A DNA stretch of 64,000 nt from Megalopta genalis (GCF_051020955.1 NC_135022.1:13440466-13504465), one strand, 5' to 3'; positions 11,428 through 22,990 are shown, numbered from the stretch's first letter. Numbers and translations are program-made. Notes: a model not told the origin generated them from the letters alone.

Positions 11428-11626
11428 TAGACTGGGGATCACTATGCGAAATAAAACTTGTGTCCGTGACGATTGCAAAAGACGAGAGGCAAAGCGTATT
11501 TCTGTCTTTGATCATTTTCAAATGTTGCAAACAATATATTGATGTTGTTACATTGGTTCAATGTTTCTACTGTTTCGAATAGCAGCTGGCCAATTTTGAC
11601 ATAAATGCATCAAATTCGCAGTCTGA
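11428..11626 (-). mobile_element. ~200-bp TA-bounded inverted-repeat element
   Basis: TAGACTGGGGATCACTATGC to AAATTCGCAGTCTGA, 199 bp, the same length as the neighbouring copy. One of the best preserved reversed copies. Confidence 0.7.
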
Positions 11627-12050
11627 TTTGATTCACTACGATAATCTAGATTTAGAGTGTTTATTGAAAAAATAATGTAACGCAGTGTATATACGTCATC
11701 GAAATTTAGATGCACAGTGATGTTATTATATAGAATTATAATATTATTTGTATTGAATTTTTGATAGTTGGATTTTTCTCAAATTCTTTAGTCTAAAATA
11801 TCGATTCCACTGGAATTTTGGGTTCCATAAATACGCATCAAATCTTGTGGATACAAAACTCAATCTATTTATTCTTTATTATTGTTTTTACTTTTGTTTG
11901 TTTGTGTTTTTATTTTGTATACATATACTTTAGTTAATTGTAAAAGCTAAAATCATTGAAAATTCCACCAACCTTTTAAAAACTCATGTCTTCGAACAAC
12001 AATTTACTATAATCAAGAAATTATAAAATGACAGGATTAAGGTATGATTA

Positions 12051-12180
12051 CCAAACTGCGGATTTTATGCATTTGCAACAAAGATTCATCGAATGCAAAA
12101 CGGTGAAATCGTTTGAAGAATTTACAAACCCTTGTAGCATTGTTTTCAGTCAATTAAAATGATCAAGATGTAAATGAATC
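12051..12180 (+). mobile_element. Partial ~200-bp inverted-repeat element
   Basis: Starts AACTGCGGATTTTATGCATT and keeps the family interior, but its right terminus is lost. Confidence 0.5.
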
Positions 12181-12496
12181 CTGTGACTCGTACAACGGTT
12201 ACACTCTTAGTTTTTTAAACATAAATAAATCTGATATGGTAAAAATTATTTTGGAAGCACTCGAGTGCAAAGGTTTAATATAAATTTTGTGTAATTAGAA
12301 ATAAGTGAATTTAATTTGCAAAAGGGTTTAGTTTGGAGAGCAAAAGAAGGATCAAGAACAACAAAAGGGTTAATTTAAGAAAGTATTCATTTAGACTGCA
12401 AAAAGGTAAGTACGATCTACAAAAGAATTCATTTTAAGCGCAAAACCCCTGCATCACGAAACTAAGAGTCAAAGCTTGGGAACACGAATGCAGGCA

Positions 12497-12746
12497 TTAA
12501 CCTTTCGACTACCAGCATGATGCCAAACGGAGTCACTACTATTGTACGTTAAAAAATATATAGTTGGTTCTCTTTCATCTGACTCGATTTATGAGAAAAA
12601 TTGTTCATGGTATAGCTAACAACATATTAGGTGTCCTAAATATTCCTTCACAAATCGAATCGGCTAGAAGAGAACTACCGATTCTCCAAAATACTGTGCA
12701 ATATCAGTGATTCCATGTGGCGTCATGCCAGCAGCCTAAACGTTAA
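12497..12746. mobile_element. TTAA-flanked MITE (250 bp)
   Basis: TTAA on both sides. The left end contains GCATGATGCCA and the right end TGGCGTCATGC, imperfect inverted repeats set the same ~17 bases in from each TTAA. Non-coding. Confidence 0.65.
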
Positions 12747-12749
12747 TAT

Positions 12750-13479
12750 CTTACCAACCCAATACCAACGTTTGCCCTATCGACATATCGGCGAAACAGG
12801 CAAGACACTTTGTCGAAGATGATGCAGAGTTGGGTTGTAACCCGGTGGATCACGAGATTTCCGTAATCGGAGAGGTAACGGGTCGGTATGGCGGTTGAGT
12901 AGAAGGGGACGAAAAAATGGCGGGTCGAGTAGCAGAACGCTTTGAGCTCTCCGACCATTGGACAAACAAATAAACGGGCCCGCGAGAAGGAAACCCGAAT
13001 ACGAATTGTAATACAGGATCTTGGGAGGGCAGCGAACGGGGTGTGAGGACCTGGCGGACAGGCTAAAATGGATTGTTATTGGCCGAGGACCGAACCCCTC
13101 GAACCTCGGCTGCCTCGTATGATATGCTAACGAGCGCGCGAACGTTCCGGGGGATGAAACCCTTTGCGCAAAGGGATTGGAAGGGCGGCCGAAAATCCAA
13201 TCCCTTGGCGCATCCACGGACAGAGAAGCCGTACCGCGAGTGATTCTCTTCCAGTTCTGCAGTTACGATTCTGATCATTCGTCGGAGTCGAGTTGGGTTT
13301 CGGAACGAGGTTTAGTAAGGCTGCTCCCGTTTCTTCTTACAATTAATTTTCACCTAGCGGATCGAGAAGAGGTTGTCAGTTCCCACGAAATCACTGCGCA
13401 AGCCAATTTTAGCCCTTTTAGGAAAAATACGTCTGACATGTCTGAAAGTACACGTCTTATTCGAGAAGCCGCGAGCATG
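12750..13479. other. GC-rich island, no gene recognised
   Basis: Reverse-strand frames of 71 to 146 codons overlap plus-strand frames, and no domain is recognisable. Ends where the foldback element at 13480 begins. Confidence 0.4.
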
Positions 13480-13675
13480 TAGAATAAATCCTCCCTAATT
13501 GACGCTCAGATTGTGCACGAAAATGGACAATTCGGAAGAAGAGGTGCGATTATTCGAGCCTTGCGGCTCATTTTTACAGTTGTTGACAATCGGCAACTAT
13601 AAAAACGTATCTCCTCTTCTCAAAGTATCTATTTTTGTGTACAATCTGAGCGTCAATTAGGGAAAATTTACTGTA
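13480..13675. mobile_element. Foldback MITE, CAGTAAATTCTCCC family, diverged copy
   Basis: TA at both ends. The two halves are complementary nearly throughout: the left half has GATTATTCGAGCCTTGCGG and the right half ends GTCAATTAGGGAAAATTTAC before TG-TA. The left terminus is diverged. TA target and CAGT-type ends suggest Tc1/mariner mobilisation (inference). Confidence 0.7.
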
Positions 13676-13789
13676 ATTTGATTATGAAGTTACTAATGAA
13701 TGGGATTAGTCGTCATTTTTGTTATTGTTTACCAGTGGCATGGTGAATTTTTGTAACAATAGTATAATTGAGTATGTTTAAGATCACCT

Positions 13790-13968
13790 ATAATTTTGTT
13801 CATCAATTTCTTTCCAGTTTCTGTATCAGATGATAGTGTCTTTCCTCTTTTAATCATTTTAATAAGTTGTATATAATATAAAAACATACTCAAACTCTTC
13901 TAATAACTTTAGAGTTTTGTTTTTGATGCAGTCAATTTTGTTAAAAATGCATAAAATCCGCAGTCTAC
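13790..13968 (-). mobile_element. ~200-bp inverted-repeat element, left end worn
   Basis: Ends ATGCATAAAATCCGCAGTCTA-like sequence; the interior resembles other reversed copies (CTCTTTTAATCATTTTAA). Confidence 0.5.
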
Positions 13969-14505
13969 TTATTATACTGCTTCAAAATTATTCTACTTAT
14001 TATGGAATACAGAAACAACCATGTTTTCGTAATCGGTTATTTTTAATGATCTCAATTGCACTTATCGGCTATTAATAAGTTTAAAATGCGAAGAAAAGAG
14101 ATTTTTATTTTCTACATTAATAATCTGATGTATTTCGTCCTTATTAAGTAGGCTACGAATTTTTACGTAAATTGTCATTTTCATGAATTGTTTTATGGAA
14201 ATCTGAAACGATCAAAATCTGTTATATCGACTAGAAAATTTCTCGAGACAAACGTAGGATAATAACACAATTCATTTTTGTTAATATACACATTACTTGT
14301 ATTTTATAAACTTGCGCATACAATAAATGCATTAAAATGTACAGTTCACTTATATGTTACAGTGGTTAAAAAGTAAAATAAAAATAAAAATTCTCTGCAT
14401 CGATTGCAAAGAATGCAAGCTGAATAAGAAGTTATTTATTTCTTTAAATAATTTCAATGAGTTGTGAGAATAATTTCATTGTCTCATATTTCACTTACTT
14501 AATCC

Positions 14506-14703
14506 TAGACCGCGGATTTTTATGCAAAATAAAAATTGTCTTCGTTGATTATAAGATGTAGAAACTACATAGACGTTTATATATTTTCCTAATTATTCTA
14601 ATGAATTAACAGCAACACAATATTCTTAAATTGTACAAATTTGTTTGCTATTTTGCATTTAATCTATTGATTTCTCTCATAAATGCGTAAAATCTGCAAT
14701 CCA
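14506..14703 (-). mobile_element. ~200-bp TA-bounded inverted-repeat element
   Basis: TAGACCGCGGATTTTTATGC to GCGTAAAATCTGCAATCCA, about 198 bp, complete. Confidence 0.7.
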
Positions 14704-14849
14704 ACGATGGCACGTTATCGACGTACAAGAAAACGAAATCTAGTTTCTCTCTAATTTGCATTTTCTAATTTGCATTCTACTGCAACTCGATGGAACAAAA
14801 TTGACAAAACGAGCCATTAGGGATAGGTTAACTTTTACAAGAAATCCTT

Positions 14850-15650
14850 GAAGTAATCGTCACGCTCGGCCGCGATAGTATTAAATTGTATTCTTTCGTT
14901 TTCGTTAATCGTGTGTCCAGAGTTTAAAGTATTTATTTCCGTACGCAATAAAAGCATTTACGCCGTTTATACATGTTGCGCTCGTTGTTGCGTTTGGAGT
15001 CGTGCAAGTTTAGTAGCCAGTTCAGTTTAGTATCAAGTCGGGGGTCTCGACACGCGAAGTGGAATCAAAAGCGGACTGAAGCAAGGCGTGAAGTCAACTC
15101 GAAACAGTCCTTGCGCATCCGAGAGATCGTCGAACGCGATTTGGCTCGGATCCAAGGTCAAACGGATTCAGATATTTCCAGGCAGCCGTTCCCCGCTTAT
15201 CAGTCCGGTGAGCGCGATATACGATAAGCTTATGCCCCCCAAATCACCTGTAAAATATCATAATTGTCTGGCGACCGCGTAAAATCTTGATTGGCGATCG
15301 CGAAAGCCGTCGTCGAGTTTAATGCTGTGATTTTACAACGGCACTGAGTCACTTAACACGGACCATCTGAATTACCACCGCATTACTGGAGATAGCGGGA
15401 GAGGTTTCAAGTGAAAGTCGCTCGCTGTTGAGGGAGACATCGTGTCGTAGTAATTCCTTATCCCTAAGTACGTGACGAAAACAATTTTTTATGAAATACT
15501 AACCGCCCGAATGGCGGCGGCCCGTAACTGTGCAGGGACTTTCAGATATTCGTGAAATACTGCCAGCGGCACAGGGTTATTCGAGGCCGAACAAAACGCC
15601 GATAAACAACCTTGAAATCGCCCTATTCGTAGCGAAGATTAAATTTCATA
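14850..15650. other. GC-rich island with a weak exon-like frame
   Basis: A plus-strand frame from the ATG at 14973 runs to about 15206, where CCGGTGAGC resembles a splice donor. The peptide is basic and Ser/Arg/Glu-rich and unrecognised. TTCAGTTTAG at 15021 resembles an arthropod initiator. Suggestive only. Confidence 0.2.
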
Positions 15651-16560
15651 GGATGCCCAATATGATGTGAACTTTTTTTCTTACGATTATAGTTCTCAAT
15701 TCGAAACATTTTTATTGGAAGTAAAAAAGTAGTAGTTCAAGAACTAGAATTTGTATTTTTTTACAATTTGGTAGAAAACGAAGGAAGAATTAGAAGTATA
15801 TAAATTTGTATAGCTTTAAAAAATGGGTTCCTGATATGAGACCCGAATAATTCACTTTGTTTTGCCTTCACACATTTCGCGTATACAATTTGTTTCGCAC
15901 AGTCTTCGTAGGCCAATCAGTCATGATTTTTTTCGTAATCGTTTTCATCATTTGGACTAATTTTTTCTTCGCGATAACGTTCTCTCGCAATGCCAACTTA
16001 CCTGCACGTCTAAAGCAACGGCTCAAGAAACCATTGAAGTTCCATGGAGCAATTTCAAGAGACATTGGATATTTGCTCTTCGTTCTACTATTGTTTGCTA
16101 TACTACTGCTATAAGTTATAGCCTACCTTTCCTCCTAAATCACTATAACTTTCTCTCGAATAATTTGTTTGTAACATTACAAATATGAGAACTATTACGA
16201 GTGTGTCAGGTGGGACACCCTGTATAATATCGGTGTGGGCAGTAATAGTCTTGGCTTCGAGTCCAGCACAACATAGTATGGTATGCGAGTGAGAAAGAAA
16301 TATGTAAATAAGAAGAGTGGCGGCAATCGAGGAATCGAGAGGTTCTTCTGTTGTGTTTATGATTTCTTCAGATGTACACGTAGTCATTCGACATTCAAAT
16401 CTATTCTTTTCGAATAAATGTGGTTATAAAAATTTTGGCACGAGCATTTTATTCTTATTCGAGTTAATTCTTGACGAATAAATTTAGTTAATTCGTCATT
16501 CGCGAATAACGAATAATAAATTGTTATCCGAATAAATTCCTTTCGAATATACAATGGCGG
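15651..16560. other. AT-rich stretch, no gene recognised
   Basis: An 85-codon frame at 15857-16114 is hydrophobic at both ends but unrecognised and AT-driven. GGGACACCCTGTATA at 16213 resembles a transposon terminus with no partner found. GAATAA-rich degenerate repeats fill 16390-16560. Confidence 0.3.
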
Positions 16561-16567
16561 CCGTATA

Positions 16568-17237
16568 CTTAAAACCAATTGATAAACGTTATAACTTTTG
16601 CTATTACTTAAAATGCTGATAAGAAATAAAAGCCTATAATGAAAATTTAAAAAATGCTTTTTGTAAATCTTGATAACTTATATGCATGGTGCGAATTTCA
16701 TGGATGACTTAGATATCAGCTGTAAACAATTAAAGATCGCGAAGGTCACAATTTTGTCGCGATTTTTAATACTCTTGACCAATAACTGTGAGAAATCTAG
16801 AGTTTTTTAAAACCCTTCAATGCTTGTAGTTCGACTCTGCTTTAACCGATTTCGACGAAATTTTCAGCATTCATATAAATTAGCGAAATCTGCAAAACGC
16901 ATTTTTTAAATTTTCGTTATTGACTCAAATAAAAAAGTTCAGAAACGTGAGTTTTTTAATTCTTTTTTTATCATTCTAAGGAATATTATAAGGACATATA
17001 TATATATATCCTTATAATATTCCTTAGAATGACAAAAAAAAATAAAAAACTCATGTTTCTGAACTTTTTTATTTGAGCCAATAACATATATATTAAGGAA
17101 AATTTTAAGAAAGTATTATATCCATTTTCTAACAGGCTAAGTCCTTCTGCCATCCAAAAAAGAATTCAAGTCGTTTAGTCCAGTTTTAAAAAAGTTGTAT
17201 CGTTCTTCAAGTGGTCTTAACTATACACATGGTCACC
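16568..17237. mobile_element. Decayed transposon related to 4321-4909
   Basis: The left part has ATAACTTTTGCTATTACTTA and the right part has TTTAGTCCAGTTTTAAAAAA, both shared with the elements at 4321 and 38240. It contains a long hairpin (16917-17084). Boundaries are approximate. Confidence 0.45.
16917..17084. repeat. Long near-perfect hairpin, ~77-bp arms
   Basis: The left arm TTATTGACTCAAATAAAAAA runs to the mirror at the right, TTTTTTATTTGAGCCAATAA. The centre is a short (AT)n run between AAGGA and TCCTT. Very few mismatches are visible. Confidence 0.8.
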
Positions 17238-17399
17238 ACAGTATATAGTTATTCTTGATTCGGGAACAAAGAATACAAATTTTATTCTTACTCGTTAATC
17301 GAATGAATTTTGCTCAGCTCCGAGTGCATGCACTTCGAGGAGAAATAAATGTCGGCGTATGAGAGCCTCCGATCAACTTCGAATACTGTAAAATTCTCA

Positions 17400-18770
17400 G
17401 GCAAAGTATTGAATTCTTCGATTCTCCATCAAGCCCGGCTACCAGCACTTCCATCGCGGCCAAGATAGACAGAACAATAACCTTCTCCGGTCGTCTCGCC
17501 CCCTCCCCTTTCTCCGCGATTCTCCCTCTCTTAATCCACTCATATGCAACATAACCGGCTCCAGAGGAACGAAGTATAACAAGCCTCGGAGAGAGGACGT
17601 CTCTTCTGTAACGAGTCCCGAATTAAACAGCAGTCCGGCCGCAACAGCAAACCAGCAGCAGCCCCCAGAATCTTTGTCGACAGTCGCAGAAGGGCGCGAT
17701 CAGATAACGCGGCCCGATCGGTGCCCTCCAAAGGGGGGTCCTGACTCAGGATTGACAGGATGTCGCGGTAACTCTGTGTTTACACACCGGTTTTCGCCAT
17801 GATGCATCGATATTGGGCGCGTTTCACGTTCGAGAGCACCCCATATTATCCCCATTATTAGCCGGGGCTCCTTTTTGTCGTTTTAAAATGTAATACGCTC
17901 GCCGGGCCCCGGGGCCGGCCGGGCGCGAGATCGCTTTTCCGATCCATTCGAGTTTTCTGTGCCGGAAAATTTGTCGTCCGGGGTTCCCGGTGTCCTTGCG
18001 CGTCGCGGCCCGACCCGACCCGGCCCGTTTCGTCCCGGCCCGCACCGGCCTGGCCCGCCCGGGCAGGTCGTGTCCTCTCGCGTACAGGATTACCTTGGCA
18101 AACAACGGTCGGGACAATGAGAGCCCTGTAAGCTGAATGGAGCTCGCGTGGATCGGCGGAGGGGGCCGGATCGAGGTAAAATTGTCATCCACGGGGGCCG
18201 ACGCGCGTTTTTGCCTGTCATACCGCGGGGATATCGAATTTTCTGCGTCCTGTCACATGGTCCTCCCTCTCGGAGGAACAACTTCGCCTCGGTCCCTCTC
18301 CACAGAGAAGCGGGGACCGCTGCGGAACAAGGGGCGGGGGGAGGTTTAAACGGGGACAAACGGGGAGGGATGAAAAGGACAGGGGTTGGAAATGGTGATT
18401 TAGGTTTTCGGATGATTCTGGGCAGGGGCGGGCCTCCGACCTTTGTCTTTATTCCTTTCGGTGAAATTGTATGGTGTGCTCCGCGTGCACGTGTGTGGAT
18501 GCGGTTTAAGGAAGGACATGTTTATTTATGGCGGACGGATATATGTATGTCTTTTCGAGAGACTGATTTCTATTGTGAGGACATATTGTTGTCTACGAGA
18601 CCGAAAGCAGCCTATTCCTCCGGGCTGTTTGCGCGCACGGGAAAATTTTTCGAAGCGGCGCATCGCGCGATCAGCCTGCGACACGTTTTCTGGAGCACTG
18701 CCGGCGGTTCGGAAACGGTAATCTTCTGCGTTAGAACGAAGAGCTCTTTATAAGAAAGAGCCATTGACAA
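17400..18770. other. Large GC-rich island, no gene recognised
   Basis: The most GC-rich segment of the window, with low-complexity runs of CCCGACCCG and CCCGGCCCG type near 18000-18070. It holds the longest frame present (18148-18753, 201 codons), but frames overlap on both strands and composition alone explains their length. A CpG-island-like regulatory region is the best guess. Confidence 0.4.
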
Positions 18771-18839
18771 TTCTTGGCCTATTCAACTCTTGCACGAGCC
18801 CGTTTAACAGATTTTCTGATTTTGTGTGAGAAAATCACT

Positions 18840-18861
18840 TCATGCTGCTGCTGCTGCTGCT
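18840..18861. repeat. Short (CTG)n run
   Basis: About six CTG/CTA triplets; no coding context. Confidence 0.8.
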
Positions 18862-19155
18862 ATGAAAACTATTTTATGTTATTCCTGCTGGGAAAATCGT
18901 TTTACTACTATAAAAGTTGATCCTTTCCTCATTTTAGATACTGTAAAATGCTTCATCTCTTTTTGTTGTTTGATATCCTGTTTTTTTCCTTCTGATTTAT
19001 CGTCGCATCAATTGCTATGGTTATAAGCGACGCCATATTATTGTTCCAATAGAATTCTTCTATTATTTTTGTTGTAGTCGAAGCTGTGCTTCAATGAAGA
19101 TTTCAGTTTACGTTTTCGGCGCTCATGGATGCATCTTGATATATTGTTGTTCAAA

Positions 19156-19410
19156 TTAACCCTTTTCACTCGAATAATAACTTTGAGGCACCGTTAGAAA
19201 TTGTTATATCATGTATCGAATATAATGCTTACATTGCTAAGCCTATTTATATCTAAAAAACTGTTAAAAGTGTAATTGTTGTATGAGTCACGAGACTCAA
19301 TTTCATATGCATAAAATGCAATAAATCATACAAAATAAAAAAATACTGTATAGGTCAGAAGATACTATTTTGCATTTAGAATTAAAATGGCTTCGAACGC
19401 AAAGGGTTAA
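19156..19410. mobile_element. TTAA-flanked MITE, CCCTTTTCACTCGAA family
   Basis: TTAA duplications at 19156 and 19407. The left end CCCTTTTCACTCGAA and the right end TTCGAACGCAAAGGG are inverted repeats with three mismatches. 255 bp, non-coding. A decayed relative is at 60641-60870. Confidence 0.75.
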
Positions 19411-20142
19411 TGTTACATTTGAGTTAAAATGTAACAGCGAAATGAGTTCATGCTACGGAAAGACATTTTGTGCAATCGTTCTTAAGAGGCGAGACGGTAT
19501 AGCTAGTTCTGGGCGGTTCGAGGGTTCAAAGAAACATTACAAAAACTATACATTACACATACATATAAATAAGTCGGGCATATGTCAGAATGTTTGGCAT
19601 ATTTCAGTCTATTCAATAGCGATAAAACTTTATTCTTTCTCTTATATCGTCTTTCTAATCCTTGACTATCCAGTGTGCATTTGTATCATAGTAATATCCA
19701 ATAGACACATCATTAAACTGTTCAACATAGAAAACCCGATAGATGTGTTATTACATGTATAGTGCCAGTGATAAATGAACAGCGCAAAAATTTAGTCACA
19801 AACATTATTTATTTCGAGGAACAATTTATAAAATCAACTCTCGAACAACGGACCACTTTAGCAACTATGCAATTGACTTTATGCAATTGATTCTAATAAT
19901 ACTCTTCTCGTAGATCCATTAGCCTTTCGGTTGTTCCTAGTGTAACAGCAATTTGTTTTATGCAATTTTCGTAGATTGTGCAATTAGGTGACAATTAAAA
20001 GTACACTGGGTTAAAATAACTTCGGCAATCGCGGACCGACGGTTATTCCATTCGACACCACCGAGTCGCTAACGTTCGATGAAACGGAAAAAGAATCGGC
20101 CGAATGCGAAGATAATCGTTCTGTCGATGATCATGCTTGTGT

Positions 20143-20432
20143 TTAACCCTAGAAAGATAACCATATGACAACGTACGTAAAAGATAACCATACGCTTCAG
20201 AGGCGCATGCTTTTCTAAGGCGTCAATTTTATACTAACAATGGATATTTATTTAAGTTAATCTAGTCATTTTAAAGGTTTGGCATTATTGTAAAAATAAA
20301 ATGCATTTATATTATATTTTTTTATATTTTAAGTAATTTTAAACTTAAATCACTAGACCTCTATGAGAAATTAACAAAAATCAACAGTCTTCGCAGGCGC
20401 CTCTGCGACGTAGGTTATCTTTCTCGGGTTAA
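20143..20432 (+). mobile_element. piggyBac-type MITE, copy 1
   Basis: TTAA on both sides; left terminus CCCTAGAAAGATA, right terminus TATCTTTCTCGGG, 290 bp in total. CCCTAGAAAGATA is the published terminal repeat of the Trichoplusia ni piggyBac element. Just inside are AACGTACGTAAAAGATAA and GGCGTCAATTTTA, which also resemble the subterminal repeats of that element. No transposase is encoded. Copy-specific changes by eye are two bases near 20345-20370. Confidence 0.92.
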
Positions 20433-20439
20433 GAACGCA

Positions 20440-21120
20440 TCACGAGCCATAAAAGTTTCAGCGACGTTGCATAAGTTTTCTAGAAACTTTCTCCGGCATT
20501 GTTTGTCCGGGTTCCAGAGCATTTGTCGAAACGCTTGCAGCTTGCGGTTATTCCGCATTAAGTTCATCGGCGGCCGTTCCCTCGAAACGCAACGGAACGG
20601 TATAAAATTTCCAATCTGATGCAAGGTTCGGTCCCTCGTTTAACAAGAAAGTCAGTCAGCCCCGTGTCATTACCAGGACACGAAAACGTGTCTCGGACAG
20701 AACGCACTATTTCACGTCGCGCCGTTGAATCGTTTCAATCGGGGTAATGAGAAAAATCGGGCCGATCAACTGACAACGTTCGTTAACTCGGCGTGCCTTT
20801 TCAATTTATAATCTTTCCGATTATTTACCGGCGTGTCATCACGTTTAATTGAGTTGCTGGGGCTCGGGGCCGATGGGAAACCTGGTCGCCGTGATTTACA
20901 TGTTTCGCGATCGATCGCCTCCATAATCTATAATTGACCGGTGTACACTGATCGATTCGAGATACCGACGGCTTTCGCAACCTACAGATCTTCGAGGAGC
21001 ACATATACACGCGAAGAATTTGGTTTTCGAACGTGGAGTCGCACGGATGCGTGGCCGAGAAACACGCGAGTGCAATAAAAGGCTCGTTCCCGTAATAAAT
21101 AAATCTTGCATTAACGTGTT
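20440..21120. other. GC-rich island, no gene recognised
   Basis: CpG-rich, with reverse frames up to 101 codons and no domain recognised. Candidate regulatory DNA. Confidence 0.35.
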
Positions 21121-21216
21121 TAAACATTCTAAAATATTAACTGAATATACATAGTGTAAACTATCGTGCGCTCGCATGTAGACTGTTTCTATCGGGAACA
21201 CGGGCAGGTGAAACTA

Positions 21217-21457
21217 TTAACACGTTGCACTACAATTTCTTTGCCGTCTGCGTTAATTAGCAATTCTTCTGCCTTAAGAATTTCACTGATAGAACGAAAC
21301 AATTTTTGTTTCTTGTACGTCTCTCCTTTCACTTCTAGATTTTCGTAACAAAAAAAACAATTTACAAAGAATAACAAAGATCAACGTTCGTATATAGTTA
21401 GTGGATTATGAATAAAACCTTCGTCACGAGTCTGACTCATTGTTAGCGTGCAACGAC
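21217..21457 (+). mobile_element. TTAA-type MITE, TTGCACTAC family, copy 1
   Basis: TTAA at 21217 leads into ACGTTGCACTAC. The right end has GTGCAACG followed by a mutated TTAA-like TTGAA. The inner mark ACGAGTCTGAC near the right end is shared with 27373-27621 (reversed), and the interior is shared with 59583-59839. Confidence 0.55.
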
Positions 21458-21734
21458 TTGAAGGAAGATTTTATTGTCCCGTTGTTCTTTGCGATCTACG
21501 TAGACAATTATTTTTCACGATGATCCGCGGTCTGCTAATCAGAAATATAGTCGCATGAACGGCGATCATCCACAATCTTCATTTACACTCCAAATCAAGA
21601 AATTAATTCTGCTAAAAACTCGAGCAGAATGTTCAAATAGAATATCTACTTTTCATCTAAATTGTTGACGAATCTAATGAATGTAGAAACCAACCCGTTT
21701 AATTACTATTTTTCAGTCAATATGTGAGAATTGT

Positions 21735-22037
21735 GGCTCAGAAGCCAATCAGTGTAAGTCCATTGATCTTAAAATTGAGATGAATAAGAATTTTTGTAAA
21801 AAAGTATAGCAATGCCGCTGATAATGCAAGGCACAATTTTTATTATGCGTTGACATACAAATTAACTGAACCATTGGAGAACCAAAAGAAAAATGTCGAT
21901 GTCTTTTTTCTTAGAAAGAACAATTCCCTCTGAACAATTTTGTTTTATCGACCGAAAGAACCTATGATAAAAGTGTGTTTGCACTGCGTAGCTCGTTTTC
22001 AAAGAAAAATCGTCTCGCACTGATTGGCTTTTGAGCC
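21735..22037. mobile_element. MITE with GGCTCAGAAGCC ends, copy 1
   Basis: Left GGCTCAGAAGCCAATCAGTG; right CACTGATTGGCTTTTGAGCC. The 20-bp inverted ends differ at one base. Interior shared with 56315-56681. No transposase. Target duplication not identifiable, so the superfamily is unknown. Confidence 0.8.
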
Positions 22038-22079
22038 GTCCGTATGACGGAAATCGTTTCAAAAAGTCTCGCATGCTGC

Positions 22080-22990
22080 TACAACTTGCAGCCGCGTTCT
22101 ACCAACTGTTCGAAAGATTCAAAGAGAGTAGAAGGAGACCGTGTCGACTCTTCCGAATCGACGCTGCAGTTATGTCCAGCTCGAATTCGATTTATTCAGA
22201 CCGCTCACGAACTTAGTTTGGACGTTTTCTGTCCGAGCGTTTAAGAAATACGAGCGCGAAGCAGCCCGGCTAAGGAGGCCAGAGAGTATCCGCTAACAAA
22301 AGAGTTAAAGCCGTCGTTAATTTAAATCGCAGGCGCAAAATGATCTGATTCATACCCTTCTAAACTCTATCTGGCGTAGAGTAAAAGCCGTGTAACTGGA
22401 ACGGAATTCCAGTAAAACGCTGCGCTGCGCCGTGTTATTGAGAGCAAAAAGAGCGAGGAGCCAACGTTGAGTCCCCACGAGAGCACTTATCTCATCGCGT
22501 GACGGGAAGCGAAGCACAGAAGAGGAAGAAAACGAAACGGCGACGTGAATTTTCAAAAGCGACGCTGAAAATCGGTTTTCAGGCGGACCGCGGACCGTGG
22601 TCGGGCCGTGGTCGGGCCGGTCCCGGTGTCGACGCTCGCGAAATCATCGTTGACCGTACGCGTACGCATGTACCTACAACCTACAACGTACAACCGGCAT
22701 GCGTATATTTCTGGTGTGGCACGCACGCAAGCACCGTACGTACATACGTGCACGCAGGTGTCGCGTTCAAGCGCGTGCAAATCTGATTCCGCTGTCACTG
22801 ATAGCGTTGCAATGAGCTGTCCGATGAGCCTCTACAACCCTGACCTTGGGAGATCCGCTGAAAATCATTATATCCCCACCAGCCGCCAATCACACTCGAC
22901 CAATAACTTAACATCATCCATCGATAGCGAATTTGTCCGACAACCAAATCAAAATTTCTCTCTGTGACCATATTAAAGAACTGCATATTA
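22080..22990. other. GC-rich island, no gene recognised
   Basis: The CpG-rich core at 22570-22800 has palindromic CGTACG/TACGTA clusters. Overlapping frames on both strands up to 119 codons have no recognisable domain. Confidence 0.35.

Noticed and set aside
15857..16114. Hydrophobic 85-codon frame that could be a small membrane protein
   Set aside because: Hydrophobicity follows from T-rich sequence, a reverse frame overlaps it, and no promoter or splice structure is seen.
18148..18753. Longest open frame in the window (201 codons, plus strand)
   Set aside because: Lies in the most GC-rich island, overlaps frames in other registers and on the other strand, and shows no recognisable domain, signal peptide or repeat; stop-poor composition explains it.
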